Below are positions 1-6,217 of a stretch of DNA of 23,951 bases, piece after piece. A program made the position numbers and the translations under genes. The notes below the pieces were generated by a model. It was not told the DNA's origin, did no database searches, and saw only the letters and a program-made list of their open reading frames with translations. Positions within the stretch are counted from its first letter, which is position 1. Each line of letters begins with the position of its first letter. The DNA is from an uncultured Moraxella sp. (GTDB lineage Bacteria; Pseudomonadota; Gammaproteobacteria; Pseudomonadales; Moraxellaceae): positions 1 to 23,951 of the forward strand of contig CALTTC010000026.1 of the NCBI GenBank assembly GCA_943908425.1, in the 5' to 3' direction.

Positions 1-200
1 AGCAACCACCAGTTGTAGAACCACAACCGGAATTACCACCAGCAGAACAGCCAGAGCCAATGCCTGAGCAACCACCAGTTGTAGAACCACAACCGGAATT
101 ACCACCAGCAGAACAGCCAGATCTAGAATTACCACCAGTTGTAGAACCTGAACCACAGCCTGAGCAACCACCAGTTGTAGAGCAACCACAACTAGAACTA
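1..200 (+). repeat. Tandem proline-rich coding repeat, 66-bp period
   Basis: Bases 1-55 are repeated exactly at 67-121, a period of 66 bp (22 residues). A third, degenerate copy begins near 163. The period is a multiple of three, so copy-number changes would lengthen or shorten the linker between passenger and barrel without breaking the frame. The repeat may continue to the left of the window. Confidence 0.85.
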
Positions 201-1148
201 CCGCCAGTAGTCATACCACCAGCAGAACAGCCAAAACCAACCAAACCGCTATTTTATCAGCAAAAAAATATCACGAGCGATTTGGCAAACTTAACCTTGA
301 CAGATTTGCTAGAAAAATCACAACAGAGTAGCCGTATCCATAACCTACAGTTAGCGCGCGTCTTATACGATGAAGGTGAAAATGTATGGGTTAATGCCAC
401 ACGCCTAGATACCAAAGGCAAAGAGACGCCATGGGTTTCTGGCTATGAGCGCACTGATGAGCAGCTACAGATTGGCGCCAAGCACACTGTCAATAACAGC
501 ACAGGTCGTGCCACCTTCGGTGCTGCTTATACGCGCAACAATAGTGACAGCAGCTACCGCGGTCAGAACTATACTGCCGATGGCAAGCTAGATTTGGGAT
601 CGGTGTTCTTCAAGCAACAGTTTGATGACCAGACCTATGTTACTTTTGATGGCGGTTACGGAAAGGACAAAACCACCATCAAAGCCATGGGACAACAAAG
701 CGATGTTAAACGCGATGTCGCGACCGCAGGCTTTAACGTTGGCAAAACCTATAGCTCGGTCATTGATATTGAACCAAGTATCGGCGTACGTTATGACCGC
801 CTTGACGGTGCTGATTACAGTATCGCTGGTGCTAGCGTACAAGCGCCAAGCCTTGACTTGATTAGCTACCGTGCCGGTGTCAATCTATCTAAAACAATGG
901 TACTAGCAAGCGGGGCTACTGTCCAGCCAAGCCTATCTTCCAATTATGTCAAAGCCTCAGACAAAACCTCTTATTTGCGTTTTAATGACGTAGGTTTTGC
1001 CCAAAGCTATGGCGACTATCATTATCACGACGCCGGTGTCAAAGTTGGTATGGGTAACTTTGGTATCGCCTTAAAAGGCACTTATGCCAAAGGCGAGGAC
1101 ATTCAAGAACAAAAAGGTGGCACGCTACAACTTAGCTATAAATGGTAA
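1..1148 (+). CDS. Autotransporter, C-terminal part (proline-rich linker plus beta-barrel), 5' truncated
   Basis: The reading frame is open from the left edge (first full codon at base 3), so the gene starts outside the window and only its C-terminal ~382 residues are visible. The first ~80 residues are a proline/glutamate/valine-rich linker made of PPVVEP- and LPPAEQP-type repeats. A short helical stretch (LTDLLEKSQQSSRIHNLQLARVL) follows, then ~255 residues with alternating hydrophobic and polar residues and many Tyr/Gly, ending in Tyr-Lys-Trp, as expected for an outer-membrane barrel whose aromatic last residue is read by the BAM complex. This is the architecture of type Va autotransporters (barrel domain PF03797), where the barrel exports the passenger. 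The layout resembles S6/IgA-protease-type autotransporters, but the passenger is not visible, so its function (protease, adhesin, lipase) cannot be called. A terminator follows directly. Confidence 0.88.
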   Translation, partial: QPPVVEPQPELPPAEQPEPMPEQPPVVEPQPELPPAEQPDLELPPVVEPEPQPEQPPVVEQPQLELPPVVIPPAEQPKPTKPLFYQQKNITSDLANLTLTDLLEKSQQSSRIHNLQLARVLYDEGENVWVNATRLDTKGKETPWVSGYERTDEQLQIGAKHTVNNSTGRATFGAAYTRNNSDSSYRGQNYTADGKLDLGSVFFKQQFDDQTYVTFDGGYGKDKTTIKAMGQQSDVKRDVATAGFNVGKTYSSVIDIEPSIGVRYDRLDGADYSIAGASVQAPSLDLISYRAGVNLSKTMVLASGATVQPSLSSNYVKASDKTSYLRFNDVGFAQSYGDYHYHDAGVKVGMGNFGIALKGTYAKGEDIQEQKGGTLQLSYKW

Positions 1149-1160
1149 GCCTTTAATCAC

Positions 1161-1189
1161 AAAAAAGCGATCAATACGGTCGCTTTTTT
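1161..1189 (+). terminator. Rho-independent terminator of the autotransporter gene
   Basis: An A-tract and GCGA are followed by a 9-base loop, TCGC and a T-tract. The hairpin begins 12 bases after the stop codon. The A-tract pairs with the T-tract, so it could also work on the minus strand. Confidence 0.8.
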
Positions 1190-1363
1190 ATTACTGATAA
1201 TAGCGCCTTTTTTATTGGATAGCTATTTAGTTGATTAAATGGTTTTATTTTGTAGCAAATCCTGTCAAATTAACAGCACCCCCTTAATGGCTCGCAAATA
1301 TATGTTATTATTAACTTGTGAGAATATAGACCCTTTATTCATGTTAATCTTTGAGAATTGCAA

Positions 1364-1591
1364 ATGTACATTAGTAGAAAAGACAGAATTGCTATCGTAA
1401 TTAGTTTACTGTGGTTTTTGGTCATATCGGCGTTGGCTTTTAGCGAAAATGAATTGACAAAGGCGATAGCTGCGAGTCTATTTTTTGCGCTTGTGCCCTT
1501 AACGCTTTATTGGGGAACAAGATTTATAAGAAATAATATCTCTTTTATGAATTTTGAAAGACAGACTAGTAGCGATAGACGCTCTCGTTAA
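1364..1591 (+). CDS. Small two-helix membrane protein, unknown function
   Basis: A 75-residue protein is predicted. I chose the ATG at 1364 (MYISRKDRIAIV) rather than the TTG two codons upstream; the upstream GAGAA is only a weak ribosome site. A short basic N-terminus (ISRKDR) leads into two hydrophobic segments, roughly residues 9-26 and 33-50, joined by a short polar loop (SENELTK). The tail is basic and hydrophilic (RFIRNN, ending SSDRRSR). This fits a small inner-membrane hairpin protein with both ends in the cytoplasm. It looks like generic small membrane proteins of proteobacteria, but I cannot name the family. It stands alone, with no operon partner. Confidence 0.6.
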   Translation: MYISRKDRIAIVISLLWFLVISALAFSENELTKAIAASLFFALVPLTLYWGTRFIRNNISFMNFERQTSSDRRSR

Positions 1592-1942
1592 TAATCTAAA
1601 ACTCTTTTTTGGCGCGTAACACTCTAGGCGATCGTTGTTCTTGACACCGCAACAAACCCATTAAAAATCATCTTTAATGCAATAGTACGCTTTTCTTGTT
1701 AGTAATACTTTACTAAACAATTAGCACCACCGGCGTAAAATCACATTAAAAAACAATCACTAAAAGCTACCCAATGCTAGTTGATAAACCTAAGATAAAC
1801 TTTAATTTGTACCCGTCACGGGTTTTGGGTTTTGGGTTTTAGATTAACCTTTTTTATAACGTATAGTAAATTTGCCGTTAAAAATCTATGACCAAAAAAC
1901 CAAATATAGTATCAGACAAGAACAGTGCAAACAAACAAGCAC
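1592..1942. other. Gene-poor AT-rich intergenic stretch
   Basis: I see no credible coding frame. The stretch contains a small palindrome (ACCCG TCA CGGGT, 1811-1823) and, overlapping it, three copies of GGGTTTT (1820-1840). The short open frames that run into 1888-2167 overlap the tRNA and SRP RNA and are not genes. Confidence 0.6.
1820..1840. repeat. Three tandem copies of GGGTTTT
   Basis: Three perfect 7-bp units lie in non-coding DNA. Three G-tracts with 4-base spacers are one short of a classical G-quadruplex. The unit resembles the CCGTTTT heptamer array at the right end of the window. Confidence 0.8.
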
Positions 1943-1974
1943 AAAAAAACCTGCCAAATAATGACAGGTTTTTT
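1943..1974 (-). terminator. Terminator downstream of tRNA-Leu
   Basis: Read on the minus strand, an A-run and CCTG are followed by an 11-base loop, then CAGG and a T-run. It begins 11 bases past the CCA end of the tRNA, as expected for a single-gene tRNA transcript. Confidence 0.8.
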
Positions 1975-1984
1975 ACCAATATAT

Positions 1985-2069
1985 TGGTGGGGACGGAGAG
2001 ACTCGAACTCTCACACCTTGCGGCGCTGGAACCTAAATCCAGTGCGTCTACCAATTCCGCCACGTCCCC
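1985..2069 (-). tRNA. tRNA-Leu (anticodon UAG)
   Basis: The minus strand folds as a class II tRNA. The acceptor stem is GGGGACG/CGTCCCC, the D-arm follows GTGGCGGAATTGGTAGACGC, the anticodon stem is CTGGA/TCCAG with loop TTTAGGT (anticodon TAG, reading CUN leucine codons), there is a long variable arm, and the T-arm has the GTTCGAGTC core. The discriminator A and the CCA end are encoded (1985-1987). It has its own promoter and terminator. Confidence 0.97.
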
Positions 2070-2081
2070 GAATTTCTGCTT

Positions 2082-2109
2082 ATTATAAGCGAAAATTTTA
2101 TTTTTGCAA
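2082..2109 (-). promoter_or_regulatory. Sigma-70 promoter of tRNA-Leu
   Basis: On the minus strand there is a -35 TTGCAA (2104-2109), a 16-base spacer and a perfect -10 TATAAT (2082-2087). Transcription would start near 2075, just before the mature 5' end at 2069. Confidence 0.75.
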
Positions 2110-2132
2110 GTGTTTTTTAAATAAATTTAAAG

Positions 2133-2240
2133 TGACTTCATCAGCACATCTTCGGCACACGCTGTAACTACTACCGCTGCTACCTTCCGGTCCTGACGGG
2201 GTTCATAGTACATCGCTGCAAAGCTACCGATGAAGCCGAC
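2133..2240 (-). ncRNA. ffs: 4.5S RNA (small bacterial signal recognition particle RNA)
   Basis: The minus strand carries the conserved SRP RNA core around CGTCAGGACCGGAAGGTAGC, including the GGAAGG apical tetraloop region and the AGCAGC asymmetric loop that binds the M domain of Ffh. The CGTGTGCCGA block on the 3' side is also typical. The ends pair (GGCTTCATC with GATGAAGTC), closing the long hairpin. Length is about 105 nt, as in other gammaproteobacteria. The RNA partners with Ffh for co-translational targeting of inner-membrane proteins. Exact ends are estimated from the terminal pairing and the promoter position. Confidence 0.95.
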
Positions 2241-2244
2241 ACCT

Positions 2245-2272
2245 ATTATAGCTATAAATTTTTTAAAAGCAA
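2245..2272 (-). promoter_or_regulatory. Sigma-70 promoter of the 4.5S RNA gene
   Basis: On the minus strand there is a -35 TTGCTT (2267-2272), a 16-base spacer and a perfect -10 TATAAT (2245-2250). Predicted start is near 2238-2240, at the 5' end of the SRP RNA fold. Confidence 0.75.
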
Positions 2273-2292
2273 GATATTTTTACAAAATATTG

Positions 2293-2320
2293 TTGTTTTA
2301 AGCAAATAATTTGCTATGAT
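2293..2320 (+). promoter_or_regulatory. Probable promoter of the SIMPL-domain gene
   Basis: There is a TTGTTT (2293-2298), a 16-base spacer and TATGAT (2315-2320), leaving a leader of about 25 bases before the ATG at 2353. It is divergent from the SRP RNA promoter. Confidence 0.55.
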
Positions 2321-2352
2321 AGACAGCTTACATTTGCCCTTTTGAGACAGTG

Positions 2353-3051
2353 ATGAATAAACTTTTAATTGCCGGTGCTTTGCTAGCTAGCATAAGCACC
2401 CCATTTGCGTACGCTAGCGACACTTTGACACAAAACATCGTAAGCTTTGGCGTGCAAAACAGCGCGGAAGTTGCCAATGATGAGATCTCAGCCACCTTGA
2501 CCAAGACCGTGCAAGCCAAAACAGCACCAGAGCTTGCCAAAAAAATTAATCCGATTATCAACCAAGCCTTGGCGATTAGCAAAAAATACCCAAGCGTCAA
2601 GGTCAGCACCGGTAGTCCATCGTCCTACCCTACTTATGATGATGCACAGAGGATTACCGGCTTTACAGGGCAAGCAAGGCTTAATTTAGAGAGCCAAGAC
2701 AGCGAAAGTTTATCTGCCTTGATTGCTGAATTGCAAAATTTACTTGTTCTAGAAAATATGGCATTTCGCGTCTCAGATCAGTTAAGCGATGCTACCAAGC
2801 AGTCTTTGATGCTAAGCACTAGCCGTAAGTTCCAAGATGAAGCGATGACCATTAGCAAGGCGTGGGGTGCTCACAGCTATCGCCTGCTTGAGGCAAAGCT
2901 TGATAACCAAGGTGGCTATGACTATCGCCCCGCGCTAGCTGCGCCAATGATGATGCGTACCAGTAAGGACGAGATTGCCCCACAGAACTTGGAGGCAGGT
3001 ACTACCACCATTAATTACACCATTAACGGCAGTATTCAGCTCATATACTAA
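2353..3051 (+). CDS. SIMPL-domain (DUF541) exported protein
   Basis: A 232-residue protein is predicted. I chose the ATG at 2353 over the GTG one codon upstream, since MNKLLIAGALLASISTPFAYAS is a classical signal peptide with cleavage after the AYA-S region. The rest has the pattern of the SIMPL/DUF541 family: an early beta strand with NIVSFGVQNSAEVANDEISATLT, a helix with AKKINPIINQALAISKKYP, a TGSPSSYPTY turn, then FTGQARLNLES and a late helix with TSRKFQDEAMTISKAWG. The length is normal for the family (e.g. E. coli YggE). The molecular role of these periplasmic proteins is poorly defined; some members are linked to oxidative stress or outer-membrane integrity. It is followed by an L,D-transpeptidase 56 bases on, so they may share a transcript. 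Confidence 0.85.
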   Translation: MNKLLIAGALLASISTPFAYASDTLTQNIVSFGVQNSAEVANDEISATLTKTVQAKTAPELAKKINPIINQALAISKKYPSVKVSTGSPSSYPTYDDAQRITGFTGQARLNLESQDSESLSALIAELQNLLVLENMAFRVSDQLSDATKQSLMLSTSRKFQDEAMTISKAWGAHSYRLLEAKLDNQGGYDYRPALAAPMMMRTSKDEIAPQNLEAGTTTINYTINGSIQLIY

Positions 3052-3104
3052 CTTAATTTACATTAAGCTAATTCAATTTTAATACAATACTAGATGATCC
3101 AATT

Positions 3105-4316
3105 ATGATGAACTTAACAAAAACCGCCCTAATTCTAGCACTATATAGCGCCCTACCCGCCATGGCAAGCCAGCAGTCTATAAGCAATAACGCCTTTAAT
3201 AACAAAGCCGATGGCGTGACAAGCACTATCACCGTGGTAGGCGACACCATTGATGACACTATAGCAAGCGATACTGCTGATGAAGAAATCAGTGCCACCA
3301 CGCTTGTGGACGATAGCACCAATAACGAAGGCGATATCACAAGTGGTGAGGTGACAGGTGCCACCGGTAGCGACCAGACAGCAATTGAAAGTATCCGCCA
3401 GGACAGTCACGGCAACAGCGTGTACAATCTCTCCAACTACGCGCGCCGAGTCAATAGTGAAACGTGGACACCAGGGATGAAAACCAACACGGCAATGAGC
3501 GTGCGTTTGCAGACATTGCTAGATTGGAATCACGCAAGTCCAGGTCCGATTGATGGCGGATTTGGTATGAATACCAAAAAAGCCTTAATCAACTTTCAAA
3601 AAATCAAAGGACTGCCCGCTACTGGTAAAATGGATATGGCGACGTGGCAAGCCCTGAACGCTGGTATTCCAAAAGATCAGCCAGTGCTGGTCTCATACAC
3701 CATCACCAAAGATGACGTGGCAAATGCCTTCACTAAACTGCCAGAAGGTGCCGAAGCCAAATCTAAACTAAAAGCCTTGGGTTATGAAAGCATCTATGAA
3801 ATGCTCGCCGAACGCTTTCATATGGATGTCGCGTACCTTAAAAAATTAAACAAATCCAAAGCTTTCAAAGCGGGTGACATCATTACCGTTATCAACACTG
3901 GCGCAAGTCTTGACAAGCCCATTACGCGGGTGCACGCGGATATTAACGAAAAAATTCTCTATGCTTATAACGGTGATAAGCTAGTCGCCACTTATCCAAC
4001 AACCATCGGTAGCGCCAATACAGCCACTCCAAATGGTAAATATAAAGTCGTCAATCGCGTCAAAATGCCGTGGTATAAGGCAACCGTTGGCAAAGACAGT
4101 GGCTCGCCTAAGACGTATATGTTGCCACCCGGTCCTAACAATCCTGTCGGCGTGGTATGGCTTGGACTGTCTAAGCCGTCTTATGGTATTCACGGCTCAC
4201 CAGTGCCAGAGGGTATTAGCCGGCAAGCCTCGCTGGGCTGTATCCGACTGACTAACTGGGATGTGCTAGAGGTGTTTGATAATATTAAAGTTGGGGCGGT
4301 GGTGGAGATTAGTTAA
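3105..4316 (+). CDS. L,D-transpeptidase (YkuD) with peptidoglycan-binding domain
   Basis: A 403-residue protein has a signal peptide (MMNLTKTALILALYSALPAMA; a second ATG at 3108 is equally possible). An acidic, Thr/Ser/Asp-rich spacer of ~85 residues precedes a PG_binding_1-like domain at ~128-185 (VRLQTLL, IDGGFGMNTKKALINFQ, LPATGKMDMATWQAL). A LysM-like stretch follows (YEMLAERFHMDVAYLKKLN, residues ~220-265), then the YkuD catalytic domain (~270-403) with His363 of the IHGSP motif and the nucleophile Cys379 in SLGCIRL. The family forms 3-3 cross-links in peptidoglycan or anchors proteins to it in the periplasm, using tetrapeptide donors. The usual SHGC reads SLGC here; other family members also vary at that position, and the Cys and the Arg after it are kept. 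A hairpin terminator shared with the convergent tfpZ gene lies just downstream. Confidence 0.92.
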   Translation: MMNLTKTALILALYSALPAMASQQSISNNAFNNKADGVTSTITVVGDTIDDTIASDTADEEISATTLVDDSTNNEGDITSGEVTGATGSDQTAIESIRQDSHGNSVYNLSNYARRVNSETWTPGMKTNTAMSVRLQTLLDWNHASPGPIDGGFGMNTKKALINFQKIKGLPATGKMDMATWQALNAGIPKDQPVLVSYTITKDDVANAFTKLPEGAEAKSKLKALGYESIYEMLAERFHMDVAYLKKLNKSKAFKAGDIITVINTGASLDKPITRVHADINEKILYAYNGDKLVATYPTTIGSANTATPNGKYKVVNRVKMPWYKATVGKDSGSPKTYMLPPGPNNPVGVVWLGLSKPSYGIHGSPVPEGISRQASLGCIRLTNWDVLEVFDNIKVGAVVEIS

Positions 4317-4318
4317 AC

Positions 4319-4348
4319 AAAAAAGCCCACTATTAAGTGGGCTTTTTT
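4319..4348. terminator. Bidirectional terminator between L,D-transpeptidase and tfpZ genes
   Basis: GCCCAC/GTGGGC with a 6-base loop is flanked by an A-run on the left and a T-run on the right, so it works in both directions. It overlaps the last codons of the minus-strand tfpZ gene, whose stop is at 4349-4347. Confidence 0.85.
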
Positions 4349-5045
4349 AGTTCCAAGGATGCAGATTGACCGTTGCCACAACTTGATTGGATTTGTCGTC
4401 TATTAATACTACCAAATCTTGCTGACCTGTAGTTGATAGTCCTAGCCAAGCATTGGCATTAGGGTATTTTGCTAATGTGTCTTGGACTACCGTTTCATCG
4501 TTATAATGCGTGAGTAATTTTGGTAATAAACCTTTGATTTTTGCATCAGACAAGGCTATATAATGATTGGTGTTATAAATGTTACCGTCATCGCCAGAAA
4601 GTGCCTGCAAGGGATTAGGGGCTTGGTAACCCACCCATTTAGGACCTAACCAGCTTGGTTGGTGATGAACTGAGCTAACTTGCACATCGGTGTCACGGAC
4701 AACGCTAAAAATATTACTATGATGGACAATCCACACAGGACGAGCCTTGGCAACACTATAGACCCCATAACCAAAAGCAAGTAGCTGAATTAAAATCACC
4801 ACCGCTAAATCCATTTTAAGAGTTTTTTTGTCAGTCTTATACACCACAAAACCAAAAACAGGACCAACACATACATCAATCACTGTCATCAATGCCAAAA
4901 TAGGCAGCACACCCATCGCCTGTGCCAATGGATAAGGATACCATACAAAAAACACCCACAGACAGAACGCTGTGATGATTGTTAAAGAAATAACAAGATG
5001 GCCAATAAAAAAGCGGTTGCGGTTTTTATCTTGCAACAATTTCAT
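4347..5045 (-). CDS. tfpZ: TfpX/TfpZ-family type IV pilin accessory protein
   Basis: A 232-residue membrane protein. The start is the ATG at 5045: it has an excellent GGAGG four bases upstream, and its A is shared with the TGA stop of the preceding pilin (TGATG), which implies translational coupling. An in-frame ATG six codons upstream lies inside the pilin gene and is less likely. Three hydrophobic segments are near residues 15-37, 45-68 and 80-98 (HLVISLTIITAFCLWVFFVWY, MGVLPILALMTVIDVCVGPVFG, MDLAVVILIQLLAFGYGVYS), followed by a soluble periplasmic domain to the C-terminus. The order, the position next to pilin and the motif FFVWYPYPL fit TfpZ/TfpY-type accessory proteins found beside certain pilin alleles in Pseudomonas, Acinetobacter and Moraxella, which help assembly or dynamics of the adjacent pilin. 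Confidence 0.85.
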   Translation of the reverse strand: MKLLQDKNRNRFFIGHLVISLTIITAFCLWVFFVWYPYPLAQAMGVLPILALMTVIDVCVGPVFGFVVYKTDKKTLKMDLAVVILIQLLAFGYGVYSVAKARPVWIVHHSNIFSVVRDTDVQVSSVHHQPSWLGPKWVGYQAPNPLQALSGDDGNIYNTNHYIALSDAKIKGLLPKLLTHYNDETVVQDTLAKYPNANAWLGLSTTGQQDLVVLIDDKSNQVVATVNLHPWN

Positions 5046-5398
5046 CAATCCTCCAAAACACAAGTATTAGGACGGGCACGGCAACGAGTGCCTTTTTTAC
5101 TACTAAGTGCACCACGCAAAGGCGGCGTGAATACCAATAGTGCATCAGGATTATTATAACTAGCAATTGTCAAGGTATCCCCAAACAGGCAGGCACCAGG
5201 TACAAAAGCATCAGGGGTGCCGCCAGCTGCCGCTATGCTAATGGCAAGATTAATATAAGCACGCGCCTCACCCAGACAAGCAGTATTGGCAGAGCGCTGG
5301 ACATAACGCTGGTAGGACGGTAGTGCGATTGCTGCTAGTATACCAATAATAGCGATCGCTACCATCAACTCAATTAATGTAAAGCCTTTTGTGTACAT
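5045..5398 (-). CDS. Second type IV pilin (short PilA paralogue)
   Basis: A 117-residue prepilin. The type III leader is MYTKG, with PilD cleavage before FTLIE; Glu5 of the mature protein is present. The hydrophobic helix FTLIELMVAIAIIGILAAIALPSY follows. The C-terminal head is short and contains four cysteines arranged as in the neighbouring PilA (TACL, VPGAC, then a C-x6-C pair near the end), so the disulfide-bounded D-loop is conserved. It is a diverged paralogue of the upstream gene: conserved in the N-terminal helix and cysteine pattern, different elsewhere. It lies downstream of a strong terminator after pilA with only a weak AGAGAA ribosome site, so expression is probably low, by read-through. 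Its stop overlaps the start of tfpZ, suggesting that TfpZ serves this pilin. It may be a minor pilin, an alternative major pilin, or a silent cassette. Confidence 0.88.
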   Translation of the reverse strand: MYTKGFTLIELMVAIAIIGILAAIALPSYQRYVQRSANTACLGEARAYINLAISIAAAGGTPDAFVPGACLFGDTLTIASYNNPDALLVFTPPLRGALSSKKGTRCRARPNTCVLED

Positions 5399-5415
5399 TA
5401 TATTCTCTAGATTAT

Positions 5416-5444
5416 AAAAAACCTATCACTAGGATAGGTTTTTT
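5416..5444 (-). terminator. Terminator between pilA and the second pilin
   Basis: A perfect 12-bp inverted repeat (arms 5416-5427 and 5433-5444) with a 5-base loop, A-run and T-run, lies 19 bases after the pilA stop on the minus strand. It should end most pilA transcripts and allow limited read-through into the second pilin and tfpZ. Confidence 0.88.
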
Positions 5445-5462
5445 AAATATTTATCTAATCAA

Positions 5463-5846
5463 TTAAATGGTATTGGTACCTACAGCTTGTAGTGTACATG
5501 AACCTTTTGTGACATCGCAAGTAGTTCCTTGTTTCTTAGACTCGGTACCACGAACTTTAGCCTTAAATTTAACATCACCAGTGGCTGGCATTGTAGGATT
5601 TTGGCCTTTAATTGTTGCAGTTGCATCATCGCACGCAGAAGGAACGTATGCATTGGAAAGAGTACCGTCAATTGCTTTTTCAGAAACTGCTGCACTTACC
5701 CAAGATTTAGCTTCGGCTAAGCAAGCATTGTTTGCAGCACGTTGCATGTAGTTTTGGTATGCTGGCAATGCGATGGCAGCTAGGATACCGATGATGGCGA
5801 TTACGATCATTAATTCGATTAGGGTAAAACCTTTTTGAGCGTTCAT
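5463..5846 (-). CDS. pilA: Type IV major pilin PilA
   Basis: A 127-residue prepilin with leader MNAQKG cleaved before FTLIE, then the hydrophobic assembly helix (FTLIELMIVIAIIGILAAIALPAYQNYM) with Glu5. The globular head has cysteines at NACL and VPSAC and a C-terminal pair (C-x6-C) closing the D-loop. The product polymerises into type IV pili for twitching, adhesion and DNA uptake after processing by PilD and assembly by PilB/PilC/PilQ, none of which lies in this window. A strong ribosome site (AAGGAG, six bases before the ATG) and a sigma-54 promoter support high expression as the major pilin. The next genes, past a terminator, are a paralogous pilin and tfpZ. The upstream 370 bases contain a candidate PilR site array. 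Confidence 0.95.
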   Translation of the reverse strand: MNAQKGFTLIELMIVIAIIGILAAIALPAYQNYMQRAANNACLAEAKSWVSAAVSEKAIDGTLSNAYVPSACDDATATIKGQNPTMPATGDVKFKAKVRGTESKKQGTTCDVTKGSCTLQAVGTNTI

Positions 5847-5920
5847 AAGAACTCCTTAGTGTTGTGGGCGATATTGCCCGGTTTGTTTTAAAGTTAAGCT
5901 TTCGCTTACACTAATACTGT

Positions 5921-5936
5921 TGCACGTAGCGTGCCA
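5921..5936 (-). promoter_or_regulatory. Sigma-54 promoter of pilA
   Basis: The minus strand reads TGGCACGCTACGTGCA, matching the RpoN consensus TGGCACG-N4-TTGCA at all but one base and with the diagnostic GG and GC separated by 10 bases. Predicted start is near 5910, about 65 bases before the pilA ATG. RpoN control by the PilS/PilR two-component system is known for pilA of Pseudomonas and for Moraxella pilins. Confidence 0.88.
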
Positions 5937-6010
5937 AGTTGGCATATTAGGGCGGTTTTGGCATCAAAATATACTATTTTAATTATTTTGTTGTTTATTT
6001 GGCATTTTAT

Positions 6011-6128
6011 TGACAATTTTTGTCACTTATAGGCTGACAATTTTTGCTAGACTACCGCATAAAATGTCAGCTGACAATTTTTGGCAACAAAACTTGCAGA
6101 ATTTGTCAGTAACTGGCAGATATTGACA
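6011..6128 (-). promoter_or_regulatory. Array of seven TGTCA/TGACA motifs upstream of pilA (candidate PilR enhancer)
   Basis: TGACA occurs at 6011, 6035, 6072 and 6124, and TGTCA at 6021, 6065 and 6104. The 12-mer TGACAATTTTTG occurs three times (6011, 6035, 6072). Two pairs form palindromes: TGACAATTTTTGTCA (6011-6025) and TGTCAGCTGACA (6065-6076). The array lies about 100-220 bases upstream of the predicted pilA start, typical for a sigma-54 enhancer, and the core resembles the TGTC half-sites reported for PilR in Pseudomonas. PilR binding is inferred. Confidence 0.65.
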
Positions 6129-6217
6129 AAAAAGTTGCTCTTTTTTAAGCCAATTTAAGCTAATATAGCCAAGACAAATTTTGTGTTACAATGGCGTAAC
6201 TTTTTTGATGAGTATAA

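Larger units (their letters stand above)
5847..6217. other. Regulatory region between pilA and the divergent kinase gene
   Basis: This 371-base AT-rich region has no coding frame. On the minus strand it holds the pilA leader and sigma-54 promoter (5921-5936) and the upstream motif array (6011-6128). The kinase gene promoter on the plus strand must also lie here, but I could not place it confidently; TAATAT at 6161-6166 and TACAAT at 6187-6192 are possible -10 elements without good -35 partners. Confidence 0.7.

Noticed and set aside
1985..2069. Integration site of a genomic island at tRNA-Leu
   Set aside because: I looked for a duplicated tRNA 3' end, an integrase gene or a composition shift nearby and saw none.
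1878..2167. Open frames of 61-80 codons on both strands
   Set aside because: They overlap the tRNA-Leu gene and its promoter or reach the SRP RNA, and show no protein-family pattern.
5467..5751. Open frames opposite pilA (plus strand) and in its +1 frame
   Set aside because: They are shadows of the clear pilin reading frame.
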